DNA of 64,000 nucleotides from Membranipora membranacea. Its lineage: Eukaryota > Bryozoa > Gymnolaemata > Cheilostomatida > Membraniporidae. The stretch lies in NCBI GenBank assembly GCA_914767715.1, contig OU612068.1, forward strand, positions 12,894,001 through 12,958,000. The letters run 5' to 3'. Both the position numbers and the translations under genes were made by a program. Below are positions 1-11,900 of the stretch, piece by piece; position 1 is the stretch's first letter; every line of letters starts with the position of its first letter. The notes beneath the pieces were generated by a model. The model was given only the letters and a program-made list of their open reading frames with translations. It had not been told where the DNA came from and made no database searches.

Positions 1-261
1 TTAAGCTCTTATTGGCCTCATTCAAACTGCAGAATATTGGAATCCTCTGATTAACTGGTGGGTCATAACGTTGACTTGAAGTTTCAAAAATTATACCAAG
101 GGAGGGTATCACGGTTTTTTTTCGCCGAGATCAAAAAATAGATTCGCTTCAAACCTACCTCATAGGGAGGAGCAACTCCTGCTCATCTCGAATCTGCAAA
201 CCGTTTGGCTCCGCGGCTTTTCACTCTCCGTCAGCGTCCGTTTTAATTAGGGTCACTTTTG
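1..261. repeat. Partial first monomer
   Basis: The window opens inside a unit, at the segment that normally follows CGACCAGTTCAAGCTC. It already carries left-block variants: CGTTGACTT instead of CGCTGACTT, TTCGCTTC instead of TTCACTTC, and CTCCGCGGC instead of CTCTGCGGC. The array therefore continues to the left of the window. Confidence 0.95.
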
Positions 262-1601
262 CTAAAAAAAAACATGCCAAACGGCAGCATTGAAAAATAA
301 AAACTCTGTTGGATTCTTATCAAACTCCGACCAGTTCAAGCTCTTATTGGCTTCATTCAAACTGCAGAATATCGGAATCCTCTGATTAACTGGTGGGTCA
401 TAACGTTGACTTGAAGTTTCAAAAATTATACCAAGGGAGGGTATCACGGTTTTTTTTCGCCGAGATCAAAAAATAGATTCGCTTCATACCTACCTCATAG
501 GGAGGAGCAACTCCTGCTCATCTCGAATCTGCAAACCGTTTGGCTCTGCGGCTTTTCACTCTCCGTCAGCGTCCGTTTTAATTAGGATCACTTTTGCTAA
601 AAAAAAACATGCCAAACGGCAGCATTGGAAAATAAAAACTCTGTTGGATTCTTATCAAACTCCGACCAGTTCAAGCTCTTATTGGCCTCATTCAAACTGC
701 AGAATATTAGAATCCTCTGATTAACTGGTGGGTCATAACGCTGACTTGAAGTTTCAAAAATTATACCAAGGGAGGGTATCACGGTTTTTTTTCGCCGAGA
801 TCAAAAAATAGATTCGCTTCAAACCTACCTCATAGGGAGAAGCAACTCCTGCTCATCTCGAATCTGCAAACCGTTTGGCTCTGCGGCTTTTCACTCTCCG
901 TCAGCGTCCGTTTTAATTAGGGTCACTTTGGCTAAAAAAAAACATGCCAAACGGCAGCATTGAAAAATAAAAACTCTGTTGGATTCTTATCAAACTCCGA
1001 CCAGTTCAAGCTCTTATTGGCCTCATTCAAACTGCAGAATATTGGAATCCTCTGATTAACTGGTGGGTCATAACGCTGACTTGAAGTTTCAAAAATTATA
1101 CCAAGGGAAGGTATCACGGTTTTTTTTCGCCGAGATCAAAAAATAGATTCACTTCAAACCTACCTCATAGGGAGGAGCAACTCCTGCTCATCTCGAATCT
1201 GCAAACCGTTTGGCTCTGCGGTTTTTCACTCTCCGTCAGCGTCCGTTTTAATTAGGGTCACCTTTGCTAAAAAAAAACATGCCAAACGGCAGCATTGAAA
1301 AATAAAAACTCTGTTGGATTCTTATCAAACTCCGACCAGTTCAAGCTCTTATTGGCCTCATTCAAACTGCAGAATATTGGAATCCTTTGATTAACTGGTG
1401 GGTCATAACGCTGACTTGAAGTTTCAAAAATTATACCAAGGGAGGGTATCACGGTTTTTTTTCTCCGAGATCAAAAAATAGATTCGCTTCAAACCTACCT
1501 CATAGGGAGGAGCAACTCCTGCTCATCTCGAATCTGCAAACCGTTTGGCTCTGCGGCTTTTCACTCTCCGTCAGCGTCCGTTTTAATTAGGGTCACTTTT
1601 G

Positions 1602-2265
1602 CTAAAAAACATGCCAAACGGCAGCATTGAAAAATAAAAACTCTGTTGGATTCTTATCAAACTCCGACCAGTTCAAGCTCTTATTGGCCTCATTCAAACT
1701 GCAGAATATTGGAATCCTTTGATTAACTGGTGGGTCATAACGCTGACTTGAAGTTTCAAAAATTATACCAAGGGAGGGTATCACGGTTTTTTTTCGCCGA
1801 GATAAAAAAATAGATTCGCTTCAAACCTACCTCATAGGGAGGAGCAACTCCTGCTCATCTCGAATCTGCAAACCGTTTGGCTCTGCGGCTTTTCACTCTC
1901 CGTCAGCGTCCGTTTTAATTAGGGTCACTTTTGCTAAAAAACATGCCAAACGGCAGCATTGAAAAATAAAAACTCTGGTGGATTCTTATCAAACTCCGAC
2001 CAGTTCAAGCTCTTATTGGCCTAATTCAAACTGCAGATTATTGGAATCCTCTGATTAACTGGTGGGTCATAACGCTGACTTGAAGTTTCAAAAATTATAC
2101 CAAGGGAGGGTATCACGGTTTTTTTTCGCCGAGATCAAAAAATAGATTCGCTTCAAACCTACCTCATAGGAAGGAGCAACTCCTGCTCATCTCGAATCTG
2201 CTAATCGTTTGGCTCTGCGGCTTTTCACTCTCCGTCAGCGTCCGTTTTAATTAGGGTCACTTTTG
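1602..2265. repeat. Two adjacent 332-bp monomers with shortened A tract
   Basis: Two consecutive units have the A9 tract reduced to A6 (GCTAAAAAACATG), giving 332 bp each. A third A6 unit lies near 4,593. Adjacent sharing suggests that one contraction was copied to its neighbour by unequal exchange or conversion. Independent slippage is also possible because the homopolymer is a natural hot spot. Confidence 0.9.
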
Positions 2266-3942
2266 CTAAAAAAAAACATGCCAAACGGCAGCATTGAAAA
2301 ATAAAAACTCTGTTGGATTCTTATCAAACTCCGACCAGTTCAAGCTCTTATTGGCCTCATTCAAACTGCAGAATATTGGAATCCTCTGATTAACTGGTGG
2401 GTCATAACGCTGACTTGAAGTTTCAAAAATTATACCAAGGGAGGGTATCACGGTTTTTTTTCGCCGAGATCAAAAAATAGATTCGCTTCAAACCTACCTC
2501 ATAGGGAGGAGCAACTCCTGCTCATCTCGAATCTGCAAACCGTTGGGCTCTGCGGCTTTTCACTCTCCGTCAGCGTCCGTTTTAATTAGGGTCACTTTTG
2601 CTAAAAAAAAACATGCCAAACGACAGCATTGAAAAATAAAAACGCTGTTGGATTCTTATCAAACTCCGACCAGTTCAAGCTCTTATTGGCCTCATTCAAA
2701 CTGCAGAATATTGGAATCCTCTGATTAACTGGTGGGTCATAACGCTGACTTGAAGTTTCAAAAATTATACCAAGGGAGGGTATCACGGTTTTTTTTCGCC
2801 GAGATCAAAAAATAGATTCACTTCAAACCTACCTCATAGGGAGGAGCAACTCCTGCTCATCTCGAATCTGCAAACCGTTTGGCTCTGCGGCTTTTCACTC
2901 TCCGTCAGCGTCCGTTTTAATTAGGGTCACTTTTGCTAAAAAAAAACATGCCAAACGGCAGCATTGAAAAATAAAAACTCTTTTGGATTCTTATCAAACT
3001 CCGACCAGTTCAAGCTCTTATTGGCCTCATTCAAACTGCAGAATATTGGAATCCTCTGATTAACTGGTGGGTCATAACGCTGACTTGAAGTTTCAAAAAT
3101 TATACCAAGTGAGGGTATCACGGTTTTTTTTCGCCGAGATCAAAAAATAGATTCGCTTCAAACCTACCTCATAGGGAGGAGCAACTCCTGCTCATCTCGA
3201 ATCTGCAAACCGTTTGGCTCTGCGGCTTTTCACTCTCCGTCAGCGTCCGTTTTAATTAGGGTCACTTTTGCTAAAAAAAAAACATGCCAAGCGGCAGCAT
3301 TGAAAGATAAAAACTCTGGTGGATTCTTATCAAACTCCGACCAGTTCAAGCTCTTATTGGCCTCATTCAAACTGCAGAATATTGGAATCCTTTGATTAAC
3401 TGGTGGGTCATAACGCTGACTTGAAGTTTAAAAAATTATACCAAGGGAGGGTATCACGGTTTTTTTTTCGCCGAGATCAAAAAATAGATTCGCTTCAAAC
3501 CTACCTCATAGGGAGGAGCAACTCCTGCTCATCTCGAATCTGCACACCGTTTGGCTCTGCGGCTTTTCACTCTCCGTCAGCGTCCGTTTTAATTAGGGTC
3601 ACTTTTGCTAAAGAAAAACATGCCAAACGGCAGCATTGAAAAATAAAAACTCTGTTGGATTCTTATCAAACTCCGACCAGTTCAAGCTCCTATTGGCCTC
3701 ATTCAAACTGCAGAATATTGGAATCCTCTGATTAGCTGGTGGGTCATAACGCTGACTTGAAGTTTCAAAAATTATACCAAGGGAGGGTATCACGGTTTTT
3801 TTTCGCCGAGATCAAAAAATACATTCACATCAAACCTATCTCATAGGGAGGAGCAACTCCTGCTCATCTCGAATCTGCAAACCGTTTGGCTCTGCGGCTT
3901 TTCACTCTCCGTCAGCGTCCGTTTTAATTAGGGCCACTTTTG

Positions 3943-4257
3943 CTAAAAAAAAAAGGTGCCAAGCGGCAGCATTGAAAAATAAAAACTCCGACCAGTTCAA
4001 GCTCTTATTGGCCTCATTCAAACCGCAGAATATTGGAATCATTTGATTAACTGGTGGGTCATAACGCTGACTTGAAGTTTCAAAAATTATACCAAGGGAG
4101 GGCATCACGGTTTTTTTTCGCCGAGATCAAAAAATAGATTCGCTTCAAACCTACCTCATAGGGAGGAGCAACTCCTGCTCATCTCGAATCTGCAAACCGT
4201 TTGGCTCTGCGGCTTTTCACTCTCCGTCAGCGTCCGTTTTAATTAGGGTCACTTTTG
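3943..4257. repeat. 315-bp monomer with 21-bp internal deletion
   Basis: Around 3,981-3,990 the text reads AAAAACTCCGACC, whereas a normal unit has 21 further bases between the first AAACTC and CGACC. The removed segment lies between two copies of the hexamer AAACTC, and one copy remains, as expected for microhomology-mediated or slippage deletion. The same unit has an altered junction after the A tract (AAAAGGTGCC) and AAGCGGC instead of AAACGGC. It is the shortest complete unit in the window and was not propagated to its neighbours. Confidence 0.93.
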
Positions 4258-4924
4258 CTAAAAAAAAACATGCCAAACGGCAGCATTAAAAAATAAAAAC
4301 TCTGTTGGATTCTTATCAAACTCCGACCAGTTCAAGCTCTTATTGGCCTCATTCAAACTGCAGAATATTGGAATCCTTTGATTAACTGGTGGGTCTTAAC
4401 GCTGACTTGAAGTTTCAAAAATTATACCAAGGGAGGGTATCACGGTTTTTTTTCGCCGAGATCAAAAAATAGATTCGCTTCAAACCTACCTCATAGGGAG
4501 GAGCAACTCCTGCTCATCTCGAATCTGCAAACCGTTTGGCTCTGCGGCTTTTCTCTCTCCGTCAGCGTCCGTTTTAATTAGGGTCACTTTTGCTAAAAAA
4601 CATGCCAAACGGCAGCATTGAAAAATAAAAACTCTGTTGGATTCTTATCAAACTCCGACCAGTTCAAGCTCTTATTGGCCTAATTCAAACTGCAGAATAT
4701 TGGAATCCTCTGATTAACTGGTGGGTCATAACGCTGACTTGAAGTTTCAAAAATTATACCAAGGTAGGGTATCACGGTTTTTTTTCGCCGAGATCAAATA
4801 ATAGATTCGCTTCAAACCTACCTCATAGGGAGGAGCAACTCCTGCTCATCTCGAATCTGCAAACCGTTTGGCTCTGCGGCTTTTCACTCTCTGTCAGCGT
4901 TTGTTTTAATTAGGGTCACTTTTG

Positions 4925-6934
4925 CTAAAAAAAAACATGCCAAACGGCAGCATTGAAAAATAAAAACTCTCTTGGATTCTTATCAAACTCCGACCAGTTC
5001 AAGCTCTTATTGGCCTCATTCAAACTGCAGAATATTGGAATCCTCTGATTAACTGGTGGGTCATAACCCTGACTTGAAGTTTCAAAAATTATACCAAGGG
5101 AGGGTATCACGGTTTTTTATCGCCGAGATCAAAAAATAGATTCACTTCAAACCTACCTCATAGGGAGGAGCAACTCCTGCTCATCTCGAATCTGCAAACC
5201 ATTTGGCTCTGCGGCTTTTCGCTCTCCGTCAGCGTCCGTTTTAATTAGGGTCACTTTTGCTAAAAAAAAACATGCCAAACGGCAGCATTGAAAAATAAAA
5301 ACTCTGTTGGATTCTTATCAAACTCCGACCAGTTCAAGCTCTTATTGGCCTCATTCAAACTGCAGAATATTGGAATCCTCTGATTAACTGGTGGGTCATA
5401 ACGCTGACTTGAAGTTTCAAAAATTATACCAAGGGAGGGTATCACGGTTTTTTCTCGCCGAGATCAAAAAATAGATTCACTTCAAACCTACCTCATAGGG
5501 AGGAGCAACTCCTGCTCATCTCGAATCTGCAAACCGATTGGCTCTGCGGCTTTTCACTCTCCGTCAGCGTCCGTTTTAATTAGGGTCACTTTTGCTAGAA
5601 AAAAACATGCCAAACGGCAGCATTGAAAAATAAAAACTCTGTTGGATTCTTATCAAACTCCGACCAGTTCAAGCTCTTATTGGCCTCATTCAAACTGCAG
5701 AATATTGGAATCCTCTGATTAACTGGTGGGTCATAACGCTGACTTGAAGTTTCAAAAATTATACCAAGGGAGGGTATCACGGTTTTTTTTCGCCGAGATC
5801 AAAAAATAGATTCACTTCAAACCTACCTCATAGGGAGGAGCAACTCCTGCTCATCTCGAATCTGCAAACCGTTTGGCTCTGCGGCTTTTCACTCTCCGTC
5901 AGCGTTCGTTTTAACTAGGGTCACTTTTGCTAAAAAAAAACATGCCAAACGGCAGCATTGAAAAATAAAAACTCTGTTGGATTCTTATCAAACTCCGACC
6001 AGTTCAAGCTCTTATTGGCCTCATTCAAACTGCAGAATATTGGAATCCTCTGATTAACTGGTGGGTCATAACGCTGACTTGAAGTTTCAAAAATTATACC
6101 AAGGGAGGGTATCACGGTTTTTTATCGCCGAGATGAAAAAATAGATTCACTTCAAACCTACCTCATAGGGAGGAGCAACTCCTGCTCATCTCGAATCTGC
6201 AAACCGTTTGGCTCTGCGGCTTTTCACTCTCCGTCAGCGTCCGTTTTAATTAGGGTCACTTTTGCTAAAAAAAAACATGCCAAACGGCAGCATTGAAAAA
6301 TAAAAACTCTGTTGGATTCTTATCAAACTCCGACCAGTTCAAGCTCTTATTGGCCTCATTCAAACTGCAGAATATTGGAATCCTCTGATTAACTGGTGGG
6401 TCATAACGCTGACTTGAATTTTCAGAAATTATACCAAGGGAGGGTATCACGGTTTTTTTTCGCCGAGATCAAAAAATAGATTCACTTCAAACCTACCTCA
6501 TAGGGAGGAGCAACTCCTGCTCATCTCGAATCTGCAAACCGTTTGGCTCTGTGGCTTTTCACTCTCCGTCAGCGTCCGTTTTAATTAGGGTCACTTTTGC
6601 TAAAAAAAAACATGCCAAACGGCAGCATTGAAAAATAAAAACTCTGTTGGATTCTTATCAAACTCCGACCAGTTCAAGCTCTTATTGGCCTCATTCAAAC
6701 TGTAGAATATTGGAATCCTCTGATTAACTGGTGGGTCATAACGCTGACTTGAAGTTTCAAAAATTTTACCAAGGGAGGGTATCACGGTTTTTTATCGCCG
6801 AGATCAAAAAATAGATTCACTTCAAACCTACCTCATAGGGAGGAGCAACTCCTGCTCATCTTGAATCTGCAAACCGTTTGGCTCTGCGGCTTTTCACTCT
6901 CCGTCAGCGTCCGTTTTAATTAGGGTCACTTTTG
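4925..6934. repeat. Six-monomer variant block, copy 1
   Basis: This block carries an ordered set of rare variants that recurs at 7,606-8,945: CTCTCTTGG plus ATAACCCTGAC in its first unit, CCATTTGGC with CTTTTCGCTC near 5,210, GAATTTTCAGAAATT near 6,417-6,427, then AAATTTTACC near 6,763. Here the first and later markers are separated by two more whole monomers than in copy 2. A TTTTTTATCGCC variant of the T8 tract occurs in several of its units. Confidence 0.88.
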
Positions 6935-7605
6935 CTAAAAAAAAACATGCCAAACGGCAGCATTGAAAAATAAAAACTCTGTTGGATTCTTATCAAACTC
7001 CGACCAGTTCAAGCTCTTATTGGCCTCATTCAAACTGCAGAATATTGGAATCCTCTGATTAACTGGTGGGTCATAACGCTGACTTGAAGTTTCAAAAATT
7101 ATACCAAGGGAGGGTATCACGGTTTTTTTTTCGCCGAGATCAAAAAATAGATTCACTTCAAACCTACCTCTTAGGGAGGAGCAACTCCTGCTCATCTCGA
7201 ATCTGCAAACCGATTGGCTCTGCGGCTTTTCACTCTCCGTCAGCGTCTGTTTTAATTAGGGTCACTTTTGCTAAAAAAAAACATGCCAAACGGCAGCATT
7301 GAAAAATAAAAACTCTGTTGGATTCTTATCAAACTCCGACCAGTTCAAGCCCTTATTGGCCTCATTCAAACTGCAGAATATTTGAATCCTCTGATTAACT
7401 GGTGGGTCATAACGCTGACTTGAAGTTTCAAAAATTATACCAAGGGAGGGTATCACGGTTTTTTTTCGCCGAGATCAAAAAATAGATTCACTTCAAACCT
7501 ACCTCATAGGGAGGAGCAACTCCTGCTCATCTCGAATCTGCAAACCGTTTGGCTCTGCGGCTTTTCACTCTCCGTCAGCGTCCGTTTTAATTAGGGTCAC
7601 TTTTG

Positions 7606-8945
7606 CTAAAAAAAAACATGCCAAACGGCAGCATTGAAAAATAAAAACTCTCTTGGATTCTTATCAAACTCCGACCAGTTCAAGCTCTTATTGGCCTCAT
7701 TCAAACTGCAGAATATTGGAATCCTCTGATTAACTGGTGGGTCATAACCCTGACTTGAAGTTTCAAAAATTATACCAAGGGAGGGTATCACGGTTTTTTA
7801 TCGCCGAGATCAAAAAATAGATTCACTTCAAACCTACCTCATAGGGAGGAGCAACTCCTGCTCATCTCGAATCTGCAAACCATTTGGCTCTGCGGCTTTT
7901 CGCTCTCCGTCAGCGTCCGTTTTAATTAGGGTCACTTTTGCTAAAAAAAAACATGCCAAACGGCAGCATTGAAAAATAAAAACTCTGTTGGATTCTTATC
8001 AAACTCCGACCAGTTCAAGCTCTTATTGGCCTCATTCAAACTGCAGAATATTGGAATCCTCTGATTAACTGGTGGGTCATAACGCTGACTTGAAGTTTCA
8101 AAAATTATACCAAGGGAGGGTATCACGGTTTTTTATCGCCGAGATCAAAAAATAGATTCACTTCAAACCTACCTCATAGGGAGGAGCAACTCCTGCTCAT
8201 CTCGAATCTGCAAACCGTTTGGCTCTGCGGCTTTTCACTCTCCGTCAGCGTCCGTTTTAATTAGGGTCACTTTTGCTAAAAAAAAACATGCCAAACGGCA
8301 GCATTGAAAAATAAAAACTCTGTTGGATTCTTATCAAACTCCGACCAGTTCAAGCTCTTATTGGCCTCATTCAAACTGCAGAATATTGGAATCCTCTGAT
8401 TAACTGGTGGGTCATAACGCTGACTTGAATTTTCAGAAATTATACCAAGGGAGGGTATCACGGTTTTTTTTCGCCGAGATCAAAAAATAGATTCACTTCA
8501 AACCTACCTCATAGGTAGGAGCAACTCCTGCTCATCTCGAATCTGCAAACCGTTTGGCTCTGCGGCTTTTCACTCTCCGTCAGCGTCCGTTTTAATTAGG
8601 GTCACTTTTGCTAAAAAAAAACATGCCAAACGGCAGCATTGAAAAATAAAAACTCTGTTGGATTCTTATCAAACTCCGACCAGTTCAAGCTCTTATTGGC
8701 CTCATTCAAACTGCAGAATATTGGAATCCTCTGATTAACTGGTGGGTCATAACGCTGACTTGAAGTTTCAAAAATTTTACCAAGGGAGGGTATCACGGTT
8801 TTTTATCGCCGAGATCAAAAAATAGATTCACTTCAAACCTACCTCATAGGGAGGAGCAACTCCTGCTCATCTCCAATCTGCAAACCGTTTGGCTCTGCGG
8901 CTTTTCACTCTCCGTCAGCGTCCGTTTTAATTAGGGTCACTTTTG
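7606..8945. repeat. Four-monomer variant block, copy 2
   Basis: This block repeats the ordered rare variants of 4,925-6,934. The first-unit markers are offset by 2,681 bp (eight units plus 1 bp), but the GAATTTTCAG and AAATTTTACC markers are offset by 2,011 bp (six units plus 1 bp). Copy 2 thus lacks two complete monomers relative to copy 1, or copy 1 gained them. An exact whole-unit difference is the signature of unequal crossing-over between registered repeats. Confidence 0.88.
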
Positions 8946-11900
8946 CTAAAAAAAAACATGCCAAACGGCAGCATTGAAAAATAAAAACTCTGTTGGATTC
9001 TTATCAAACTCCGACCAGTTCAAGCTCTTATTGGCCTCATTCAAACTGCAGAATATTGGAATCCTCTGATTAACTGGTGGGTCATAACGCTGACTTGAAG
9101 TTTCAAAAATTATACCAAGGGAGGGTATCACGGTTTTTTTTCGCCGAGATCAAAAAATAGATTCACTTCAAACCTACCTCATAGGGAGGAGCAACTCCTG
9201 CTCATCTCGAATCTGCAAACCGATTGGCTCTGCGGCTTTTCACTCTCCGTCAGCGTCCGTTTTAATTAGGGTCACTTTTGCTAAAAAAAAACATGCCAAA
9301 CGGCAGCATTGAAAAATAAAAACTCTGTTGGATTCTTATCAAACTCCGACCAGTTCAAGCTCTTATTGGCCTCATTCAAACTGCAGAATATTGGAATCCT
9401 CTGATTAACTGGTGGATCATAACGCTGACTTGAAGTTTCAAAAATTATACCAAGGGAGGGTATCACGGTTTTTTTTCGCCGAGATCAAAAAATAGATTCA
9501 CTTCAAACCTTCCTCATAGGGAGGAGCAACTCCTGCTCATCTCGAATCTGCAAACCGTTTGGCTCTGCGGCTTTTCACTCTCCGTCAGCGTCCGTTTTAA
9601 TTAGGGTCACTTTTGCTAAAAAAAAACATGCCAAACGGCAGCATTGAAAAATAAAAACTCTGTTGGATTCTTATCAAACTCCGACCAGTTCAAGCTCTTA
9701 TTGGCCTCATTCAAACTGCAGAATATTGGAATCCTCTGTTTAACTGGTGGGTCATAACGCTGACTGGAAGTTTCAAAAATTATGCCAAGGGAGGGTATCA
9801 CGGTTTTTTATCGCCGAGATCAAAAAATAGATTCACTTCAAACCTACCTCATAGGGAGGAGCAACTCCTGCTCATCTCGAATCTGCAAACCGTTTGGCTC
9901 TGCGGCTTTTCACTCTCCGTCAGCGTCCGTTTTAATTAGGGTCACTTTTGCTAAAAAAAAACATGCCAAACGGCAGCATTGAAAAATAAAAACTCTGTTG
10001 GATTCTTATCAAACTCCGACCAGTTCAAGCTCTTATTGGCCTCATTCAAACTGCAGAATATTGGAATCCTCTGATTAACTGGTGGGTCATAACGCTGACT
10101 TGAAGTTTCAAAAATTATACCAAGGGAGGGTATCACGGTTTTTTTTCCCCGAGATCAAAAAATAGATTCACTTCAAACCTACCTCATAGGGAGGAGCAAC
10201 TCCTGCTCATCTCGAATCTGCAAACCGATTGGCTCTGCGGCTTTTCACTCTCCGTCAGCGTCCGTTTTAATTAGGGTCACTTTTGCTAAAAAAAAACATG
10301 CCAAACGGCAGCATTGAAAAATAAAAACTCTGTTGGATTCTTATCAAACTCCGACCAGTTCAAGCTCTTATTGGCCTCATTCAAACTGCAGAATATTGGA
10401 ATCCTCTGATTAACTGGTGGGTCATAACGCTGACTTGAAGTTTCAAAAATTATACCAAGGGAGGGTATCACGGTTTTTTTTCGCCGAGATCAAAAAATAG
10501 ATTCACTTCAAACCTACCTCATAGGGAAGAGCAACTCCTGCTCATCTCGAATCTGCAAACCGTTTCGCTCTGCGGCTTTTCACTCTCCGTCAGCGTCCGT
10601 TTTAATTAGGGTCACTTTTGCTAAAAAAAAACATGCCAAACGGCAGCATTGAAAAATAAAAACTCTGTTGGATTCTTATCAAACTCCGACCAGTTCAAGC
10701 TCTTATTGGCCTCATTCAAACTGAAGAATATTGGAATCCTCTGATTAACTGGTGGGTCATAACGCTGACTTGAAGTTTCAAAAATTATACCAAGGGAGGG
10801 TATCACGGTTTTTTATCGCCGAGATCAAAAAATAGATTCACTTCAAACCTACCTCATAGGGAGGAGCAACTCCTGCTCATCTCGAATCTGCAAACCGTTT
10901 GGCTCTGCGGCTTTTCACTCTCCGTCAGCGTCCGTTTTAATTAGGGTCACTTTTGCTAAAAAAAAACATGCCAAACGGCAGCATTGAAAAATAAAAACTC
11001 TGTTGGATTCTTATCAAACTCCGACCAGTTCAAGCTCTTATTGGCCTCATTCAAACTGCAGAATATTGGAATCCTCTGATTAACTGGTGGGTCATTACGC
11101 TGACTTGAAGTTTCAAAAATTATACAAAGGGAGGGTATCACGGTTTTTTTTCGCCGAGATCAAAAAATAGATTCACTTCAAACCTACCTCATAGGGAGGA
11201 GCAACTCCTGCTCATCTCGAATCTGCAAACCGATTGGCTCTGCGGCTTTTCACTCTCCGTCAGCGTCCGTTTTAATTAGGGTCACTTTTGCCAAAAAAAA
11301 ACATGCCAAACGGCAGCATTGAAAAATAAAAACTCTGTTGGATTCTTATCAAACTCCGACCAGTTCAAGCTCTTATTGGCCTCATTCAAACTGCAGAATA
11401 TTGGAATCCTCTGATTAACTGGTGGGTCATAACGCTGACTTGAAGTTTCAAAAATTATACCAAGGGAGGGTATCACGGTTTTTTTTCGCCGAGATCAAAA
11501 AATAGATTCACTTCAAACCTACCTCATAGGGAGGAGCAACTCCTGCTCATCTCGAATCTGCAAACCGTTTGGCTCTGCGGCTTTTCACTCTCCGTCAGCG
11601 TCCGTTTTAATTAGGGTCACTTTTGCTAAAAAAAAACATGCCAAACGGCAGCATTGAAAAATAAAAACTCTGTTGGATTCTTATCAAACTCCGACCAGTT
11701 CAAGCTCTTATTGGCCTCATTCAAACTGCAGAATATTGGAATCCTCTGATTAACTGGTGGGTCATTACGCTGACTTGAAGTTTCAAAAATTATACCAAGG
11801 GAGGGTATCACGGTTTTTTTTCGCCGAGATCAAAAAATAGATTCACTTCAAACCTACCTCATAGGGAGGAGCAACTCCTGCTCATCTCCAATCTGCAAAC

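Larger units (their letters stand above)
262..4924. repeat. Left, most divergent sub-array
   Basis: These roughly 14 units carry more substitutions and indels per unit than the rest of the window. Most have TTCGCTTC (for example near 475, 811, 1,483, 2,144, 2,480, 3,151, 4,137, 4,475, 4,805) where units beyond about 5.1 kb have TTCACTTC. Exceptions within the block (about 1,147, 2,816 and an altered one at 3,824) show the two types were once mixed. A-tract length varies from A6 to A10. In well-studied satellites, greater divergence is common toward array edges or in older layers, so this may be nearer to an edge; that is inference. Confidence 0.85.

Noticed and set aside
3403-3639. Plus-strand frames of 64-78 codons (also at 7,066, 9,782, 12,133, 28,842, 32,863, 36,547, 36,883)
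   Set aside because: Most exist only where the T tract is T9, which shifts the frame past a stop, and they usually start at GTG. They lie antisense to the other frame in the same repeat and have no recognisable domain.
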